Positions 1 to 8,437 of a stretch of DNA of 33,221 nucleotides are shown here, piece after piece. Made by a program: the position numbers and the translations under genes. Location of the stretch: positions 1 to 33,221 of the forward strand of contig CALKNV010000016.1 in NCBI GenBank assembly GCA_938091935.1, in the 5' to 3' direction. The DNA comes from an uncultured Pseudomonadales bacterium. GTDB lineage: Bacteria > Pseudomonadota > Gammaproteobacteria > Pseudomonadales > Pseudohongiellaceae. Positions within the stretch are counted from its first letter, which is position 1. Each line of letters opens with the position of its first letter. The notes under the pieces are model-generated. The model saw only the letters and a program-made list of their open reading frames with translations. It was not told the DNA's origin and searched no databases.

Positions 1-809
1 ACAACAGCACTGATAACCATAGCTGCACAGGTAGATTCTGCACAAGAACCGAACAGGTCAGCCCCCATACCAGCAACGTCACCGACGTTATCACCTACGT
101 TGTCGGCAATTACCGCAGGGTTGCGGGGATCGTCTTCGGGGATGCCCTTTTCGACCTTACCCACCAGGTCAGCGCCAACGTCTGCTGCTTTGGTAAAAAT
201 ACCGCCGCCTACGCGAGCGAACAGCGCAATGGTGGATCCACCCAGACCAAAACCGGCAATCACTTCCATCAGAATGTGGTTGTTCTCAGGTCCAAGACCA
301 GACAGCAGTGAACTCATCACCACATAAATAACCACCAGACCCAGTGCTGCAAGTCCTACCAACGCAAAGCCCATCACTGCACCAGAGTTAATCGCCATGT
401 CGAAAGCACTGGAGATGTCTTTTTTCGCTGCGACTGTGGTTCGCGCGTTACCCTGAGTGGCTACCTTCATTCCAATATAGCCAGAAGCAATCGAGATTGC
501 CCCACCGAACAGGAATGCGATCGCAGTGTAGATTCCTTCCCGATAGTCGGGAGTGTGGGAATCATCAATCAGTATCGCGATGATAATTGCAAACACGACC
601 ATGAAGATCGAGAGGAATTTATATTCCTGCTTCAAAAAAGCCATTGCTCCATCAGCAATCGCACCGTGGATAAATTTAAGGCGTTCGCTGTCTTTTGCCT
701 CCAGGCCCAAATCTACTGGCACACTGGTCACTTTCTTCATGTAGTAGAAAGCAATTCCCAGCCCCAGTAATGACAGAACCGTGGAGATTGTAATCGTGAT
801 CCCCGGCAT
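1..809 (-). CDS. hppA: Membrane-bound proton/sodium-translocating pyrophosphatase, N-terminal part (partial)
   Basis: This is the first 269 residues of a membrane pyrophosphatase, which couples PPi hydrolysis to H+ or Na+ export across the inner membrane. The gene runs off the left edge of the window, so about 60% of a usual 660-700 aa protein is missing. The strongest evidence is the family hallmark [20 protein letters not shown] near the end of the visible part. It is preceded by the substrate-binding stretch with [21 protein letters not shown] and by several hydrophobic helices, the first at residues 2-22. The ATG at 807-809 has a GGAG about nine bases upstream. The residues that decide K+ dependence and Na+ versus H+ specificity lie in the missing part, so the coupling ion cannot be called. 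A plausible sigma-70 promoter lies at 866-893. Confidence 0.96.
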   Translation of the reverse strand, partial: MPGITITISTVLSLLGLGIAFYYMKKVTSVPVDLGLEAKDSERLKFIHGAIADGAMAFLKQEYKFLSIFMVVFAIIIAILIDDSHTPDYREGIYTAIAFLFGGAISIASGYIGMKVATQGNARTTVAAKKDISSAFDMAINSGAVMGFALVGLAALGLVVIYVVMSSLLSGLGPENNHILMEVIAGFGLGGSTIALFARVGGGIFTKAADVGADLVGKVEKGIPEDDPRNPAVIADNVGDNVGDVAGMGADLFGSCAESTCAAMVISAV

Positions 810-865
810 CTAGGTGTTTCTCCCCGTTAGGTTTATACAGATTGTTTGAGAAAATAAAGGCGCGC

Positions 866-893
866 ACTTTACCACAACCTACGAGACAAACAA
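866..893 (-). promoter_or_regulatory. Putative sigma-70 promoter for hppA
   Basis: Read on the minus strand, a TTGTTT (-35, 888-893) is followed after 16 bases by TAAAGT (-10, 866-871). This puts a start near 859 and a leader of about 50 nt before the hppA ATG. The hexamers are only moderate matches and the call rests on position and spacing. Confidence 0.35.
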
Positions 894-986
894 AGGTCGC
901 AAATGCCTGTTTTACGGGTATTTTAGAGGGCTACAGCGGGTTTGGGGGAAGTCGGCGGATATCCACCTGCGGGACGTGAAAAACGA

Positions 987-1151
987 CTATTTTTTCTTTC
1001 GGCTACGCTTCTTACGCTTGCCCGGAGCAGCCACTTCCGTCTCGCCCCTGGCCTGTCTGAATGCGCGGCGCAAGGCTTCGACGCGTGCTTCTTTCCGCTT
1101 TTCGGTGTGAACCTGTTTTCGGAATTCGAAATCGACGACTTTGTCAGTCAT
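987..1151 (-). CDS. Small basic protein of unknown function, 54 aa
   Basis: A 54-codon reading frame starting MTDKVVDFEFRKQVH and ending in a tail of almost only Lys and Arg (GKRKKRSRKKK). It begins 15 bases after the stop of the lipoprotein gene on the same strand, so the two are probably co-transcribed. Residues 9-37 look helical and highly charged. The lysine/arginine tail would fit nucleic-acid or ribosome contact, but that is inference. No cysteine, signal peptide or membrane segment is visible. No strong Shine-Dalgarno sequence is seen; translational coupling to the upstream gene could explain that. I do not recognise the family. Confidence 0.6.
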   Translation of the reverse strand: MTDKVVDFEFRKQVHTEKRKEARVEALRRAFRQARGETEVAAPGKRKKRSRKKK

Positions 1152-1166
1152 ATGCCAACTTAAACC

Positions 1167-1817
1167 CTATTGAGCGCGGGCACGCTCAACCAGCTCATTT
1201 TTTCTCGCTTCCAACTCGGCGAGCATGTCTTTGGCCAGAGGGTCCAGCGTATTGCCGGTCTCATCGGTAGATTCATATTTAGCAAACTCATCAGCCAGCG
1301 CCTCCAACAATTCCTCGGCCGCTTGAACCGCCTGCTGGAGCACTAAGGTGTGCTCTTCATCGGCCCCAGTCCCTGCCTGGATCGTGGCAATCTGTGCTTC
1401 CAGCAACACGATGCGCTCGAGCTTCTCCTCGCGCTCGGCCTCAGCTGCCGCTATGGCCGCCAGACGCTCCTGTTCGCGGCGCTCAGCTTCCTCTCGATCC
1501 CTACGCTCGGCTTCCGCCCGAGCCTCGGCTTGCTGCCGCTCCAACTCGCGCTCTCGGCGCTGACGTTCCCGCTGCTCTGCCTGCGCAATGCGCTCACGCT
1601 CCATCTCGGCTGCACGCTCACGCTCTTCTTCTGCCGCTACACGCGCGGCCATCTGCTCCGCAGCAATGCGGGCTGCTTCCTCTTCGGCTAACGCAGCCTC
1701 GCGCGCCGACTCGGCTCCGCAGGCCACCAGGCTCGACAGCAAGAGCACAGACAGCAGCTTTCGCGCCGGCCTCACTCTTGTTCGCATCACAAGCATACGT
1801 GTGTCGTCCTTCATCAT
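1167..1817 (-). CDS. Ala/Glu/Arg-rich coiled-coil lipoprotein
   Basis: A 216-aa protein with a lipoprotein signal peptide: basic residues (RTRVRPARK), a hydrophobic stretch (LLSVLLLSSLVA) and a lipobox ending LVAC, so the mature protein would start at the Cys near residue 33. The residue after Cys is Gly, not Asp, so outer-membrane sorting is expected under the enterobacterial rule. Residues about 40-155 are an almost uninterrupted charged, Ala-rich helix (AEEEAARIAAEQ-type repeats), probably a long coiled coil across the periplasm. The C-terminal 60 residues (from about 155) look like a second helical segment. The ATG at 1815-1817 has AGGAG seven bases upstream. The function is unknown; the overall look recalls periplasmic spacer or TolA-like helices. 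Low-complexity composition makes homology searches unreliable. Confidence 0.8.
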   Translation of the reverse strand: MMKDDTRMLVMRTRVRPARKLLSVLLLSSLVACGAESAREAALAEEEAARIAAEQMAARVAAEEERERAAEMERERIAQAEQRERQRRERELERQQAEARAEAERRDREEAERREQERLAAIAAAEAEREEKLERIVLLEAQIATIQAGTGADEEHTLVLQQAVQAAEELLEALADEFAKYESTDETGNTLDPLAKDMLAELEARKNELVERARAQ

Positions 1818-1871
1818 GACGGTCTCCTAGCATCGCCTCGGTTGACGTCTCAACCTGGCCCGTTTCAAATT

Positions 1872-1899
1872 CTTATAAGGCTCGGCATACTAACTCCAA
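1872..1899 (-). promoter_or_regulatory. Putative sigma-70 promoter for the coiled-coil lipoprotein gene
   Basis: On the minus strand TTGGAG (1894-1899) and TATAAG (1872-1877) are separated by 16 bases. The predicted start near 1865 leaves a leader of about 48 nt before the ATG at 1817. This is a weak-to-moderate match inside a 271-bp divergent intergenic region in which nothing else could be assigned. Confidence 0.3.
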
Positions 1900-2088
1900 G
1901 CCGTTGATTAATAAATTATTTATCTTGATTAGACAGGAAAAATGTCGATTTTGTCATACTTTATAGCGATAAACTTCGAAATTGCCAGTAAAATCAGCAG
2001 CGAAAGTGCGTCTATCTCTACATCGGCACTGACCGCAATTTGCCCAAATTCATCCAGCTGACACCGCGCAACCCCACAGACTGCCTCG

Positions 2089-3432
2089 ATGCAAACTACT
2101 CGCCTTCTTCGCCTGGCCCTGAAACCACTGTTGGTGTTACTCGTCAGTATTCCATTTATTGTGCTGGTATTGGCGCTTGAAACCGCGCCTGCATTCGAGC
2201 CCCAGCCCAATCTCTCAGCTTCAGAATTGGGCGAAATCGAACAGACACTGCTGGAAAGCGCGCCCGAGTCGATGTTTAGAGTCAGTCAGCAGCAGGTGCG
2301 ACTCGACGCAGACCAGCTCAACCTGATGTTGCGTTATGGATTGCAACTGCTGGAACTGACGCCTCATTGGGCAGGTCAGATTGCGCTGGGGGATGGCATC
2401 ATTAGCACAAATCTAAGCATCTCCCTCTCCGGCCCTCTCTCACCCTTTTATATTAACGTCGAAGGTCAGCATACAAGTGAATCGGGCCAAATCGTTCTGC
2501 AGCGGCTTGCCCTCGGTAATTTTGTCATACCCAAGCAACTGCTCGATTTCGCCATAAACCGTTTTACTGTCAATCTTGACGCAGGCAAAACCGGATACGC
2601 CGACCTGCAGCAATTGTTCTCCAGTATTGAGCAAGCCAGCATCAGCAAGGAAGTGTTCAGTTTCAACGTGCCCTGGCAACCAGAATTGATGGCCCGCATT
2701 AGTAGTGAGGCACAACAATTATTCATATCCGACGCAGATCGCAATCGGATTCTTTTTTACTACGACACCATAAAAGACGTGGTCTCTACCATCCCCGTAG
2801 ATCTCAGGGCAGTCTCCTTAAATACGTTTCTAGTGCCATTATTTAGTGCCGCAAAAGACGCCAGCGAGGTTTCCGGAAATCCCGTATCGGAGAACAGGGC
2901 GGTGCTGCAGGCCCTTGCAGTCTATGTAAATGATGAAAACATTGGTCAGCTAATTGGCACAGATGCCGCCAGCGCGGTCACAGCTGCAAACTTTATCGAA
3001 GTCAGGCTCCAGCGGCGCCAGGACCTGGCTCAACATGTGATGAGCATTGCCGCCATTTCCGCCTCTGCGGGCGCAAGCCTTGCACAATTATTATCGACCA
3101 CCAAAGAAGCCTATGATGCGCGCTACCGCAGTGGCTTCAGTTTTTCCGATCTCACAGCCAATTCTGTGGGTGTCGCCATGGCGGATTTTGCCACCCGAAA
3201 CCCAGAGTCCGCCCTGGAATTCCAACGCAGAATGATTGCCCTGGAAGCGGAATCTGAATATATGCCGCCAGTCGGAAACAATCGCGACGGCCTCACTGAA
3301 GCGGATTTCTCCGAGCAATATACTGACCGCAATAGCGATGAATACCGGCAGCGCCTGGAGCAAATTCAGGAACTGATCTATCAACAGTCACTTTTCCAGA
3401 ATTTCAACCAAAATAAGAGCTTAGGCCAGTAG
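2089..3432 (+). CDS. Membrane-anchored protein of unknown function, 447 aa
   Basis: I do not recognise this family. The protein has a short basic start (MQTTRLLRLALKP), a single strong hydrophobic helix at about residues 13-31, and a long extracytoplasmic part. Residues 60-190 contain alternating hydrophobic/polar segments (for example IISTNLSISLSGPLSPFYINVEG) that look like beta-strands, similar in feel to AsmA-type or lipid-contacting domains, but no family can be named. Residues from about 215 on are mainly helical and Ala/Ser-rich, and the C-terminal about 40 residues are Gln/Asn-rich. The ATG at 2089 places the hydrophobic helix properly but lacks a clear Shine-Dalgarno sequence. The TraR/DksA-like gene follows after 17 bases on the same strand, which suggests one transcript. 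Confidence 0.8.
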   Translation: MQTTRLLRLALKPLLVLLVSIPFIVLVLALETAPAFEPQPNLSASELGEIEQTLLESAPESMFRVSQQQVRLDADQLNLMLRYGLQLLELTPHWAGQIALGDGIISTNLSISLSGPLSPFYINVEGQHTSESGQIVLQRLALGNFVIPKQLLDFAINRFTVNLDAGKTGYADLQQLFSSIEQASISKEVFSFNVPWQPELMARISSEAQQLFISDADRNRILFYYDTIKDVVSTIPVDLRAVSLNTFLVPLFSAAKDASEVSGNPVSENRAVLQALAVYVNDENIGQLIGTDAASAVTAANFIEVRLQRRQDLAQHVMSIAAISASAGASLAQLLSTTKEAYDARYRSGFSFSDLTANSVGVAMADFATRNPESALEFQRRMIALEAESEYMPPVGNNRDGLTEADFSEQYTDRNSDEYRQRLEQIQELIYQQSLFQNFNQNKSLGQ

Positions 3433-3449
3433 CTCTGGATGCATTCAGC

Positions 3450-3809
3450 ATGGAAAAATTAACTGAAGCACAAGCGCAAGAATTGCACACCGCCCTGCTC
3501 GCTCTCAAAGAACAATTAGAACAACAGCTGCAGCAGGCGGAGTCGGCGGCAGAGCCGGTGCAACTGGACCAGACCCTGCTTGGCCGCGTATCGCGCATGG
3601 ATGCGATGCAACAGCAGAGTGTCGCGCTCTCTACCAGGGGGCATGCCAGTGTCACTCTGAAGAGGGTGATTGTCGCTCTAAGCGCCTATGATGAGGGCGA
3701 TTATGGCTATTGTCGACGGTGCGATGAACCCATCGGTTTCGGGCGCCTTCAAGCCCAGCCGGAGTCCAATCTCTGCTTACAGTGCCAGTCGCAGATCGAT
3801 GGCCAGTGA
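3450..3809 (+). CDS. TraR/DksA family zinc-finger protein, short form
   Basis: A 119-aa relative of DksA. The C-terminal zinc finger is complete: Cys88-x2-Cys91 (CRRC) and Cys109-x2-Cys112 (CLQC), with the family pattern YGYCRRCDEPIGFGRL. The N-terminal half is a Gln-rich helical hairpin. Around the expected tip the sequence is GRVSRMDAMQQQ rather than the DxxDxA of true DksA: one Asp may align but the full motif is not there. It may therefore bind RNA polymerase in the secondary channel without the full ppGpp-linked activity of DksA. It is distinct from the canonical dksA at 7889. It follows the unknown 447-aa gene by 17 bases. Confidence 0.88.
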   Translation: MEKLTEAQAQELHTALLALKEQLEQQLQQAESAAEPVQLDQTLLGRVSRMDAMQQQSVALSTRGHASVTLKRVIVALSAYDEGDYGYCRRCDEPIGFGRLQAQPESNLCLQCQSQIDGQ

Positions 3810-3820
3810 GGCTCACAAAC

Positions 3821-3849
3821 TTTCAAAATTAGTGACGCTGGTGTATAAA
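3821..3849 (+). promoter_or_regulatory. Putative sigma-70 promoter for the PLP enzyme / Rieske pair
   Basis: TTTCAA at 3821-3826, a 17-base spacer and TATAAA at 3844-3849, placing a start near 3856 and a 45-nt leader before the ATG at 3901. The -10 is good and the -35 is poor. Confidence 0.35.
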
Positions 3850-3900
3850 ACCGCCTCCTGATACTCCGCGACTCTGCTCCCTTAAAGGCTGACCGACGTC

Positions 3901-5133
3901 ATGTCCAAGAAAGGCTTCTTTACTACCAATTTGCACTCCGATCGCCAAGATGGTCCGGAACACGGCGTGCTGCATAAAGCGATTCACCCCTCCGTTGCCT
4001 ACGGCTATGAGGATGCCCGTCACCTGGCGGAAGTGTTTCAAGGTAAACGCGCCGGATACAATTACGGCAGGCAGCTCAATCCAACAGTGACCGCGCTTCA
4101 GAATCGCATCACCAAGATGGAAGACGGCATCGCCACGGTGGCCTTCGCGACCGGCATGGCTGCAATCAGCTCGACAATGCTCTCTTTGCTCAAGTCGGGC
4201 GATCATCTGGTGGCCAGTGCGTTCCTGTTTGGTAATACCAACAGCTTTTTTGGCACCTTGCAGCGCCTGGGGGTAGAAGTTACGTTTGTAGACGCCACCT
4301 CGAGCGATGCCGTGGCTGGAGCAATCAAGAGCAATACCCGCGCCGTGTTCGTCGAAACCATAGCCAACCCTGTAACCCAGATCGCCGACCTGCAGGGCAT
4401 CGGGGACTTGTGCGAAAGCAAGGGATTGGTTTACATCGTCGACAATACGATGACGTCACCGCACCTGTTCAAACCCAAATCAGTCAAGGCCAGCCTGACA
4501 GTAAACGCACTAACTAAATATATAGGCGGTCACGGCAATGCGCTGGGTGGAGCGATCACGGATACGGGTTGCTTCACCTGGGATAAATTCCCCAATATCA
4601 TCGACACCTACAAAGAGGGACAAGTGGCATTTTGGGGAATCACTCAAATTAAAAAGAAGGGTTTGCGTGACATGGGTGCATCGCTAGGTCCGGAGGCGGC
4701 CCATCATCTCGCCGTCGGTTCCGAGACACTACCGCTTCGACTTGACCGGGCATGCAGCAATGCACTTGAGCTCGCCAGATATTGTGATCAGCACCCCCAC
4801 ATAAAGAATACCTTCTATCCGGGTCTCGAATCTCACCCTCAACACGAACGAGCGCAGCAGCTGTTTGGGAAGTTTGGCGCAATTTTTAGCATAGACCTCG
4901 CTGATGAAGTTGATTGCTTCGACTTTTTAAACAATATGGATACCGTGATTGCATCGAGCAACCTTGGGGACAATCGCTCCCTCGGGATCCCCGTCGCCCA
5001 CACAATTTTTTATGAAATGGGCGCAGAAAGGCGGGCTTCAATGGGGATTGCCGACTCCATGATCCGGTTTTCAATTGGGATCGAAGAGATCGATGATTTA
5101 CTACAAGACTTTGAAAAGGCACTTGGCAAATGA
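3901..5133 (+). CDS. PLP-dependent cystathionine gamma-synthase / O-acetylhomoserine sulfhydrylase family enzyme
   Basis: A 410-aa member of the Cys/Met-metabolism PLP enzyme family (trans-sulfuration enzymes), expected in the cytoplasm as a tetramer. The PLP-binding lysine is Lys206 in NALTKYIGGHGN; the partner-subunit motif YNYGRQLNPT is at 53-62, ATGMAAIS follows at about 83-90 and VDNTMTSPHLF at 180-190. The family covers gamma-synthases, gamma/beta-lyases and sulfhydrylases, and the sequence does not decide among them. The sulfhydrylase or gamma-synthase role in methionine synthesis is the commonest for this length. The gene overlaps the downstream Rieske gene by four bases (ATGA), so the two are likely translated together. 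That pairing is unusual for methionine synthesis genes. Confidence 0.93.
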   Translation: MSKKGFFTTNLHSDRQDGPEHGVLHKAIHPSVAYGYEDARHLAEVFQGKRAGYNYGRQLNPTVTALQNRITKMEDGIATVAFATGMAAISSTMLSLLKSGDHLVASAFLFGNTNSFFGTLQRLGVEVTFVDATSSDAVAGAIKSNTRAVFVETIANPVTQIADLQGIGDLCESKGLVYIVDNTMTSPHLFKPKSVKASLTVNALTKYIGGHGNALGGAITDTGCFTWDKFPNIIDTYKEGQVAFWGITQIKKKGLRDMGASLGPEAAHHLAVGSETLPLRLDRACSNALELARYCDQHPHIKNTFYPGLESHPQHERAQQLFGKFGAIFSIDLADEVDCFDFLNNMDTVIASSNLGDNRSLGIPVAHTIFYEMGAERRASMGIADSMIRFSIGIEEIDDLLQDFEKALGK

Positions 5134-5474
5134 TTAGCCTGCTGGCGATAGACGAAATAGAAGAAGGCACTTCAAAAGGCATCGAAGTAAAAGGTGCCTA
5201 TCTGTTTGCCGTAAAGAAGGATGACCAGCTGGTGCTTTACTACAATCGCTGCCCCCATCTTGGCACCCCCCTCGAGTGGGAGGAAGACCGCTTCCTGGAT
5301 GCCGATGGCGCCTTGATTCAGTGTTCAACCCACGGCGCACTCTTCCAGATTGAAGATGGCTATTGTCTGGTGGGCCCCTGTAAAGGCAAATCACTACATG
5401 CCATGCCTTTTGAGGTAGTAGACGGCATGGTTATGATCGATGATGCCCAGCTCAAAACGCCAATGCCGCTCTGA
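5130..5474 (+). CDS. Small Rieske-type [2Fe-2S] protein
   Basis: A 114-aa soluble Rieske ferredoxin-like protein. Both cluster-binding boxes are present: Cys41-Pro-His43 (CPHLGTPL) and Cys65-x2-His68 (CSTHGALF). There is no signal peptide or membrane anchor, so it is a cytoplasmic electron carrier or small oxygenase-type ferredoxin rather than a bc1 subunit. Cys79 and Cys84 beyond the second box are extra cysteines. Its start ATG overlaps the stop of the PLP enzyme (ATGA), indicating coupled translation. Which reductase or oxygenase it serves is not visible in this window. After the stop, a run of eight T occurs at about 5480-5488, but no convincing stem precedes it. Confidence 0.93.
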   Translation: MISLLAIDEIEEGTSKGIEVKGAYLFAVKKDDQLVLYYNRCPHLGTPLEWEEDRFLDADGALIQCSTHGALFQIEDGYCLVGPCKGKSLHAMPFEVVDGMVMIDDAQLKTPMPL

Positions 5475-5590
5475 AGCCCTTTTTTTTGCCGACTAACTTC
5501 CTTCAGCAACATACCTGACCTTCCTGGCTTTAGACCTTACCTACCCGAGGATTAGTAGCGGCACAGGGAAGACAATGGCTGGCAAAAGCA

Positions 5591-6313
5591 TCAAACTGCC
5601 ACAGGAAGTTGATCCATCAAATCCACTCGAGAGCCTTCAATATCGAACCGGGTGCGATACGCAATTACTTCCACGCCAGCCGCAGCAACCTCCCTCAGCA
5701 GGCGTCCGTATTCAGGATCAATGTCGTCAGCAGGCGCAACGCGACCGATACCTTCATGCTGCACGCAAAATAGCAGCACCGCTCGGTGGCCAGCATGAGT
5801 AATCGCTAGCAGCTCCTGTAAATGTTTCTGTCCACGGGTCGTGACCGCATCAGGAAAGAGTCCCTGACCGTTTGCCTCAGCCAAGCTCACGTTCTTTACC
5901 TCCACGTAACAATTTTTGGCTAAGTTGTCTTGGTTTTCGCAAAGTAAGAAGTCGATCCGACTCCTTTGATCACCATACGGCACTTCACTGCGAATCTTTT
6001 GGTAACCCTGGAGCTCAGAAATGCAGCCACCATCGATGGCTTCCTTCACCAGCTTATTGGCAAGCGCTGTATTAATACCAATGATGTACCCGCTGGGATC
6101 CTCAATGAAATGCCAGGTGCAGGGATACTTGCGTTTGGGATTACCTGAGTCGGAATACCAGACGCGACTACCAGGATACTGGCAATTTTTCATGGAACCG
6201 GTATTAGGACAGTGCAAAGTAATTTGTGAGCCATCTGGCAGTTCGACGTCTGCTAAAAACCTTTTATAGCGCCTTATCAGAGCCGCCTCTTGCAGAGGTG
6301 GATCAAACCGCAT
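5591..6313 (-). CDS. sfsA: SfsA, DNA-binding / sugar fermentation stimulation protein
   Basis: A 240-aa SfsA homolog; the usual length is about 235. Recognisable family blocks, in order: [36 protein letters not shown], a nuclease-like SRIDFLL...[10 protein letters not shown] core, [25 protein letters not shown], and [15 protein letters not shown]. The D/E-x-K-type core (Asp in RIDFLL, E-V-K in YVEVKN) resembles PD-(D/E)XK nucleases; the biochemical role remains poorly defined. The frame is open further upstream, but the family begins at MRFDPPLQ, so the ATG at 6311-6313 is chosen. It overlaps the stop of the aminotransferase gene by one base (TGATG), so the two genes are an operon. Confidence 0.95.
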   Translation of the reverse strand: MRFDPPLQEAALIRRYKRFLADVELPDGSQITLHCPNTGSMKNCQYPGSRVWYSDSGNPKRKYPCTWHFIEDPSGYIIGINTALANKLVKEAIDGGCISELQGYQKIRSEVPYGDQRSRIDFLLCENQDNLAKNCYVEVKNVSLAEANGQGLFPDAVTTRGQKHLQELLAITHAGHRAVLLFCVQHEGIGRVAPADDIDPEYGRLLREVAAAGVEVIAYRTRFDIEGSRVDLMDQLPVAV

Positions 6314-7512
6314 CAGGAAAGTGCCTCTCGCAAGCGACTTACACCTAACTCGAGGTCTGCCATACTGGTCGTGAATGCGAAACGGACAAATCGCCGTGCC
6401 TTGTGATCTCCAAAATCCGTTCCCGGAGTAATTGCTACACCATGGTTCTCCAGCATGTCCCGGCAAAATTGTTCGGAATCGTTGGAAAAACGGGAAACAT
6501 CAGCATACACATAGAAAGCACCCTGCACTTCATCAGGGACCATAAACCCAATGTCTCGGAGCGCGGCGCAGAGAAAATCGCGTCTCTCTCGAAACGCCTG
6601 GCGTCTTTGCTCCAATATTTCACTGGCATCTTTCGAAAATCCCGCGACTGCTGCGTGCTGAGCAATAGACGAGGCAGAGATATAAAAATTCTGAGCCAGA
6701 ATATTCGCCTTCTCGATTGCATGGGTCGGCACGATAATCCAGCCAAGGCGCCAGCCAGTCATCCCAAAATACTTGGAGAAACTGTTCACGACGTAGGCCG
6801 AATCATCAACCTCAAGCACACTTGGCAGATCATCCACATAATGCAAACCATGGTAGATTTCGTCCACCAGCACATGCAGCCCTTGCTGCCTCGCCCAGCC
6901 ACAGACTTCTGTAAGTTGATCACGACTCATAATTGCGCCAGTTGGATTACTGGGAGAAGCTAGCCAGACACCACTGGTGGAGGCATCGCGAACTGCATCA
7001 AGCTGGGCCAGGGAGGGTTGGAAATTGTCGCGCATTTCCACAGGCACGAGCTGAGGATTCGCCGCCATAAGTTGAATAAAGTTGCGCACGCAGGGATAAG
7101 CAGGATCACTCAGAAGCACGCCGTCACCTGGACTAATAAGCAGATTTGCCAACAGGCTTAAGCCTCCGCTGGCTCCCGGCGTGATAAGTATTCTCTCTCG
7201 GGCCACTTCTACGCCGTAACGGCTTTTATAGAGCAACACCAGACAGTCTCGAAGCTCATCGATGCCCGGTGCCGATGTGTAGTGGGTCAAGCCAGCATCC
7301 AACGCGGCTTTGGCTGCCTCGATAATCGGTTGGGCCGTATTGAAATCAGGTTCACCGACTTCCATGTGGACAATCTCGCGCCCTTCTGCCTCCAACTCAG
7401 CAGCTCTATGCATAACTGTCATCACGCGGAAAGGGTTGATGTTACCCAGGTCTTTTGGATTGTACGTAGACTTTGGCGGCTGTGTGGTTTCCAATTTAAC
7501 TCTCTGACTCAA
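6313..7512 (-). CDS. Class I/II PLP aminotransferase (aspartate aminotransferase-like)
   Basis: A fold-type I aminotransferase of about 399 aa. The PLP lysine is Lys247 in [16 protein letters not shown]. Other family motifs are EVGEPDF (51-57), SPSNPTGA (186-193) and VDEIYHGL (216-223), and an arginine for the substrate carboxylate lies in ARRFVRFAF near the C-terminus. The substrate is not determined. An aminotransferase next to sfsA and dksA is, from memory, a conserved arrangement in Pseudomonas relatives. No ATG is available near the start: an in-frame TAG lies two codons before a TTG at 7510-7512, which is the earliest possible start. A later TTG (codon 7) or the GTG/ATG at codons 30-31 are alternatives, but the latter would cut into the conserved NPFRVM block. 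A TATACT -10 sits 24 bases upstream of the TTG. Confidence 0.93.
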   Translation of the reverse strand: MSQRVKLETTQPPKSTYNPKDLGNINPFRVMTVMHRAAELEAEGREIVHMEVGEPDFNTAQPIIEAAKAALDAGLTHYTSAPGIDELRDCLVLLYKSRYGVEVARERILITPGASGGLSLLANLLISPGDGVLLSDPAYPCVRNFIQLMAANPQLVPVEMRDNFQPSLAQLDAVRDASTSGVWLASPSNPTGAIMSRDQLTEVCGWARQQGLHVLVDEIYHGLHYVDDLPSVLEVDDSAYVVNSFSKYFGMTGWRLGWIIVPTHAIEKANILAQNFYISASSIAQHAAVAGFSKDASEILEQRRQAFRERRDFLCAALRDIGFMVPDEVQGAFYVYADVSRFSNDSEQFCRDMLENHGVAITPGTDFGDHKARRFVRFAFTTSMADLELGVSRLREALS

Positions 7513-7535
7513 TTTCTACTCAGGGAAAAGACAGC

Positions 7536-7541
7536 AGTATA
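7536..7541 (-). promoter_or_regulatory. Putative -10 box (TATACT) of the aminotransferase-sfsA operon
   Basis: On the minus strand a TATACT, one base from consensus, ends 24 bases before the TTG start of the aminotransferase gene. The predicted transcript would begin near 7529 and carry a leader of only about 17 nt. No good -35 is seen at the normal spacing, so an activator may be needed. It also argues against the competing 81-codon frame that overlaps this site. Confidence 0.35.
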
Positions 7542-7888
7542 GTGGATTGAATTACGAGTGAGGTAGACAAATACTGTGGCTCTCACTGGATCAATCACCA
7601 TGCAAGATGATCGAACTGCCGAGTTTATAGATGCATTTCCTGCAATATTTTTTTTGTAGCATCCCCAGAAATAATCTGGTAGCTTACCCAGCTTTCTGAA
7701 AATTGGGTGCTTGTCGCCCCGCGTAATGCCCTTGATAACCTCTCTATTTTTCATGGTTTATCAATAGCTTACAATAGGGGAACCGGCACAAATTCTGACC
7801 AACAACCGCAATTTGCTTGGCTGGCTTGACGCAAGATCAGCGCTTCCCCGAGAGTACAAATTGTGGCGAACGTAAGGCATTGGAGATT

Positions 7889-8332
7889 ATGACCGCTACT
7901 CGAAGCTCCGAATCTCAACCAGTATTAAAGAACTTCGTTCCGTACAAGCCCAAGAAAGGCGAAGAGTACATGAACGAAAAGCAACGCGAGCACTTCAAAC
8001 AGATATTGTTGGACTGGCGCGAGCAATTGATGCAGGAAGTAGATAGGACTGTGCATCACATGCAGGATGACGCCGCGAATTACCCTGATCCCGCTGACCG
8101 TGCTACCCAGGAAGAAGAATTCAGCCTGGAGTTACGAACTCGAGATCGGGAAAGAAAACTGATTAAGAAGATCGACAGTACCATAGAGCTCATCGCTCAA
8201 GATGACTACGGGTTTTGTGAATCATGTGGCATCGAAATTGGCATTCGCAGACTGGAAGCCCGACCAACCGCAAATAAGTGCATCGATTGTAAGACACTCG
8301 ACGAAATCAAGGAAAAGCAGCTCGGTAGTTAG
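7889..8332 (+). CDS. dksA: DksA, RNA polymerase-binding transcription factor
   Basis: A 147-aa canonical DksA, which works with ppGpp in the secondary channel of RNA polymerase. The coiled-coil tip has the full DPADRA motif (Asp67, Asp70, Ala72). The zinc finger is Cys110-x2-Cys113 ... Cys131-x2-Cys134 (CESC / CIDC). The blocks [32 protein letters not shown] and [15 protein letters not shown] match E. coli DksA closely. The frame is open back to 7817, but family length and a GGAG just before it favour the ATG at 7889, although the spacing to GGAG (3 bases) is tight. gluQ follows, as in many Gammaproteobacteria. Confidence 0.97.
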   Translation: MTATRSSESQPVLKNFVPYKPKKGEEYMNEKQREHFKQILLDWREQLMQEVDRTVHHMQDDAANYPDPADRATQEEEFSLELRTRDRERKLIKKIDSTIELIAQDDYGFCESCGIEIGIRRLEARPTANKCIDCKTLDEIKEKQLGS

Positions 8333-8437
8333 AGGCTACAGCTGCATAGGCAATCGGGAGATAAGTCATGGACTACCCGCTCTCGATTGCCTGGACCTTC
8401 GATGTGAATTTCCATCTGTGTCGGCTCAACCAGACAG

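Noticed and set aside
1348..1819. Several long plus-strand frames opposite the lipoprotein gene
   Set aside because: They are by-products of the GC-rich, low-complexity Ala/Glu/Arg coding on the other strand; their composition (Arg/Ser- or Ala/Pro-rich) is typical of shadows.
5480..5490. Run of eight T after the Rieske gene as a terminator
   Set aside because: No stable stem directly before the run could be drawn on either strand.
7509..7754. 81-codon frame on the minus strand between the aminotransferase and dksA genes
   Set aside because: No ribosome-binding site, unremarkable composition, and it overlaps both the aminotransferase start and a good -10 box. More likely non-coding.
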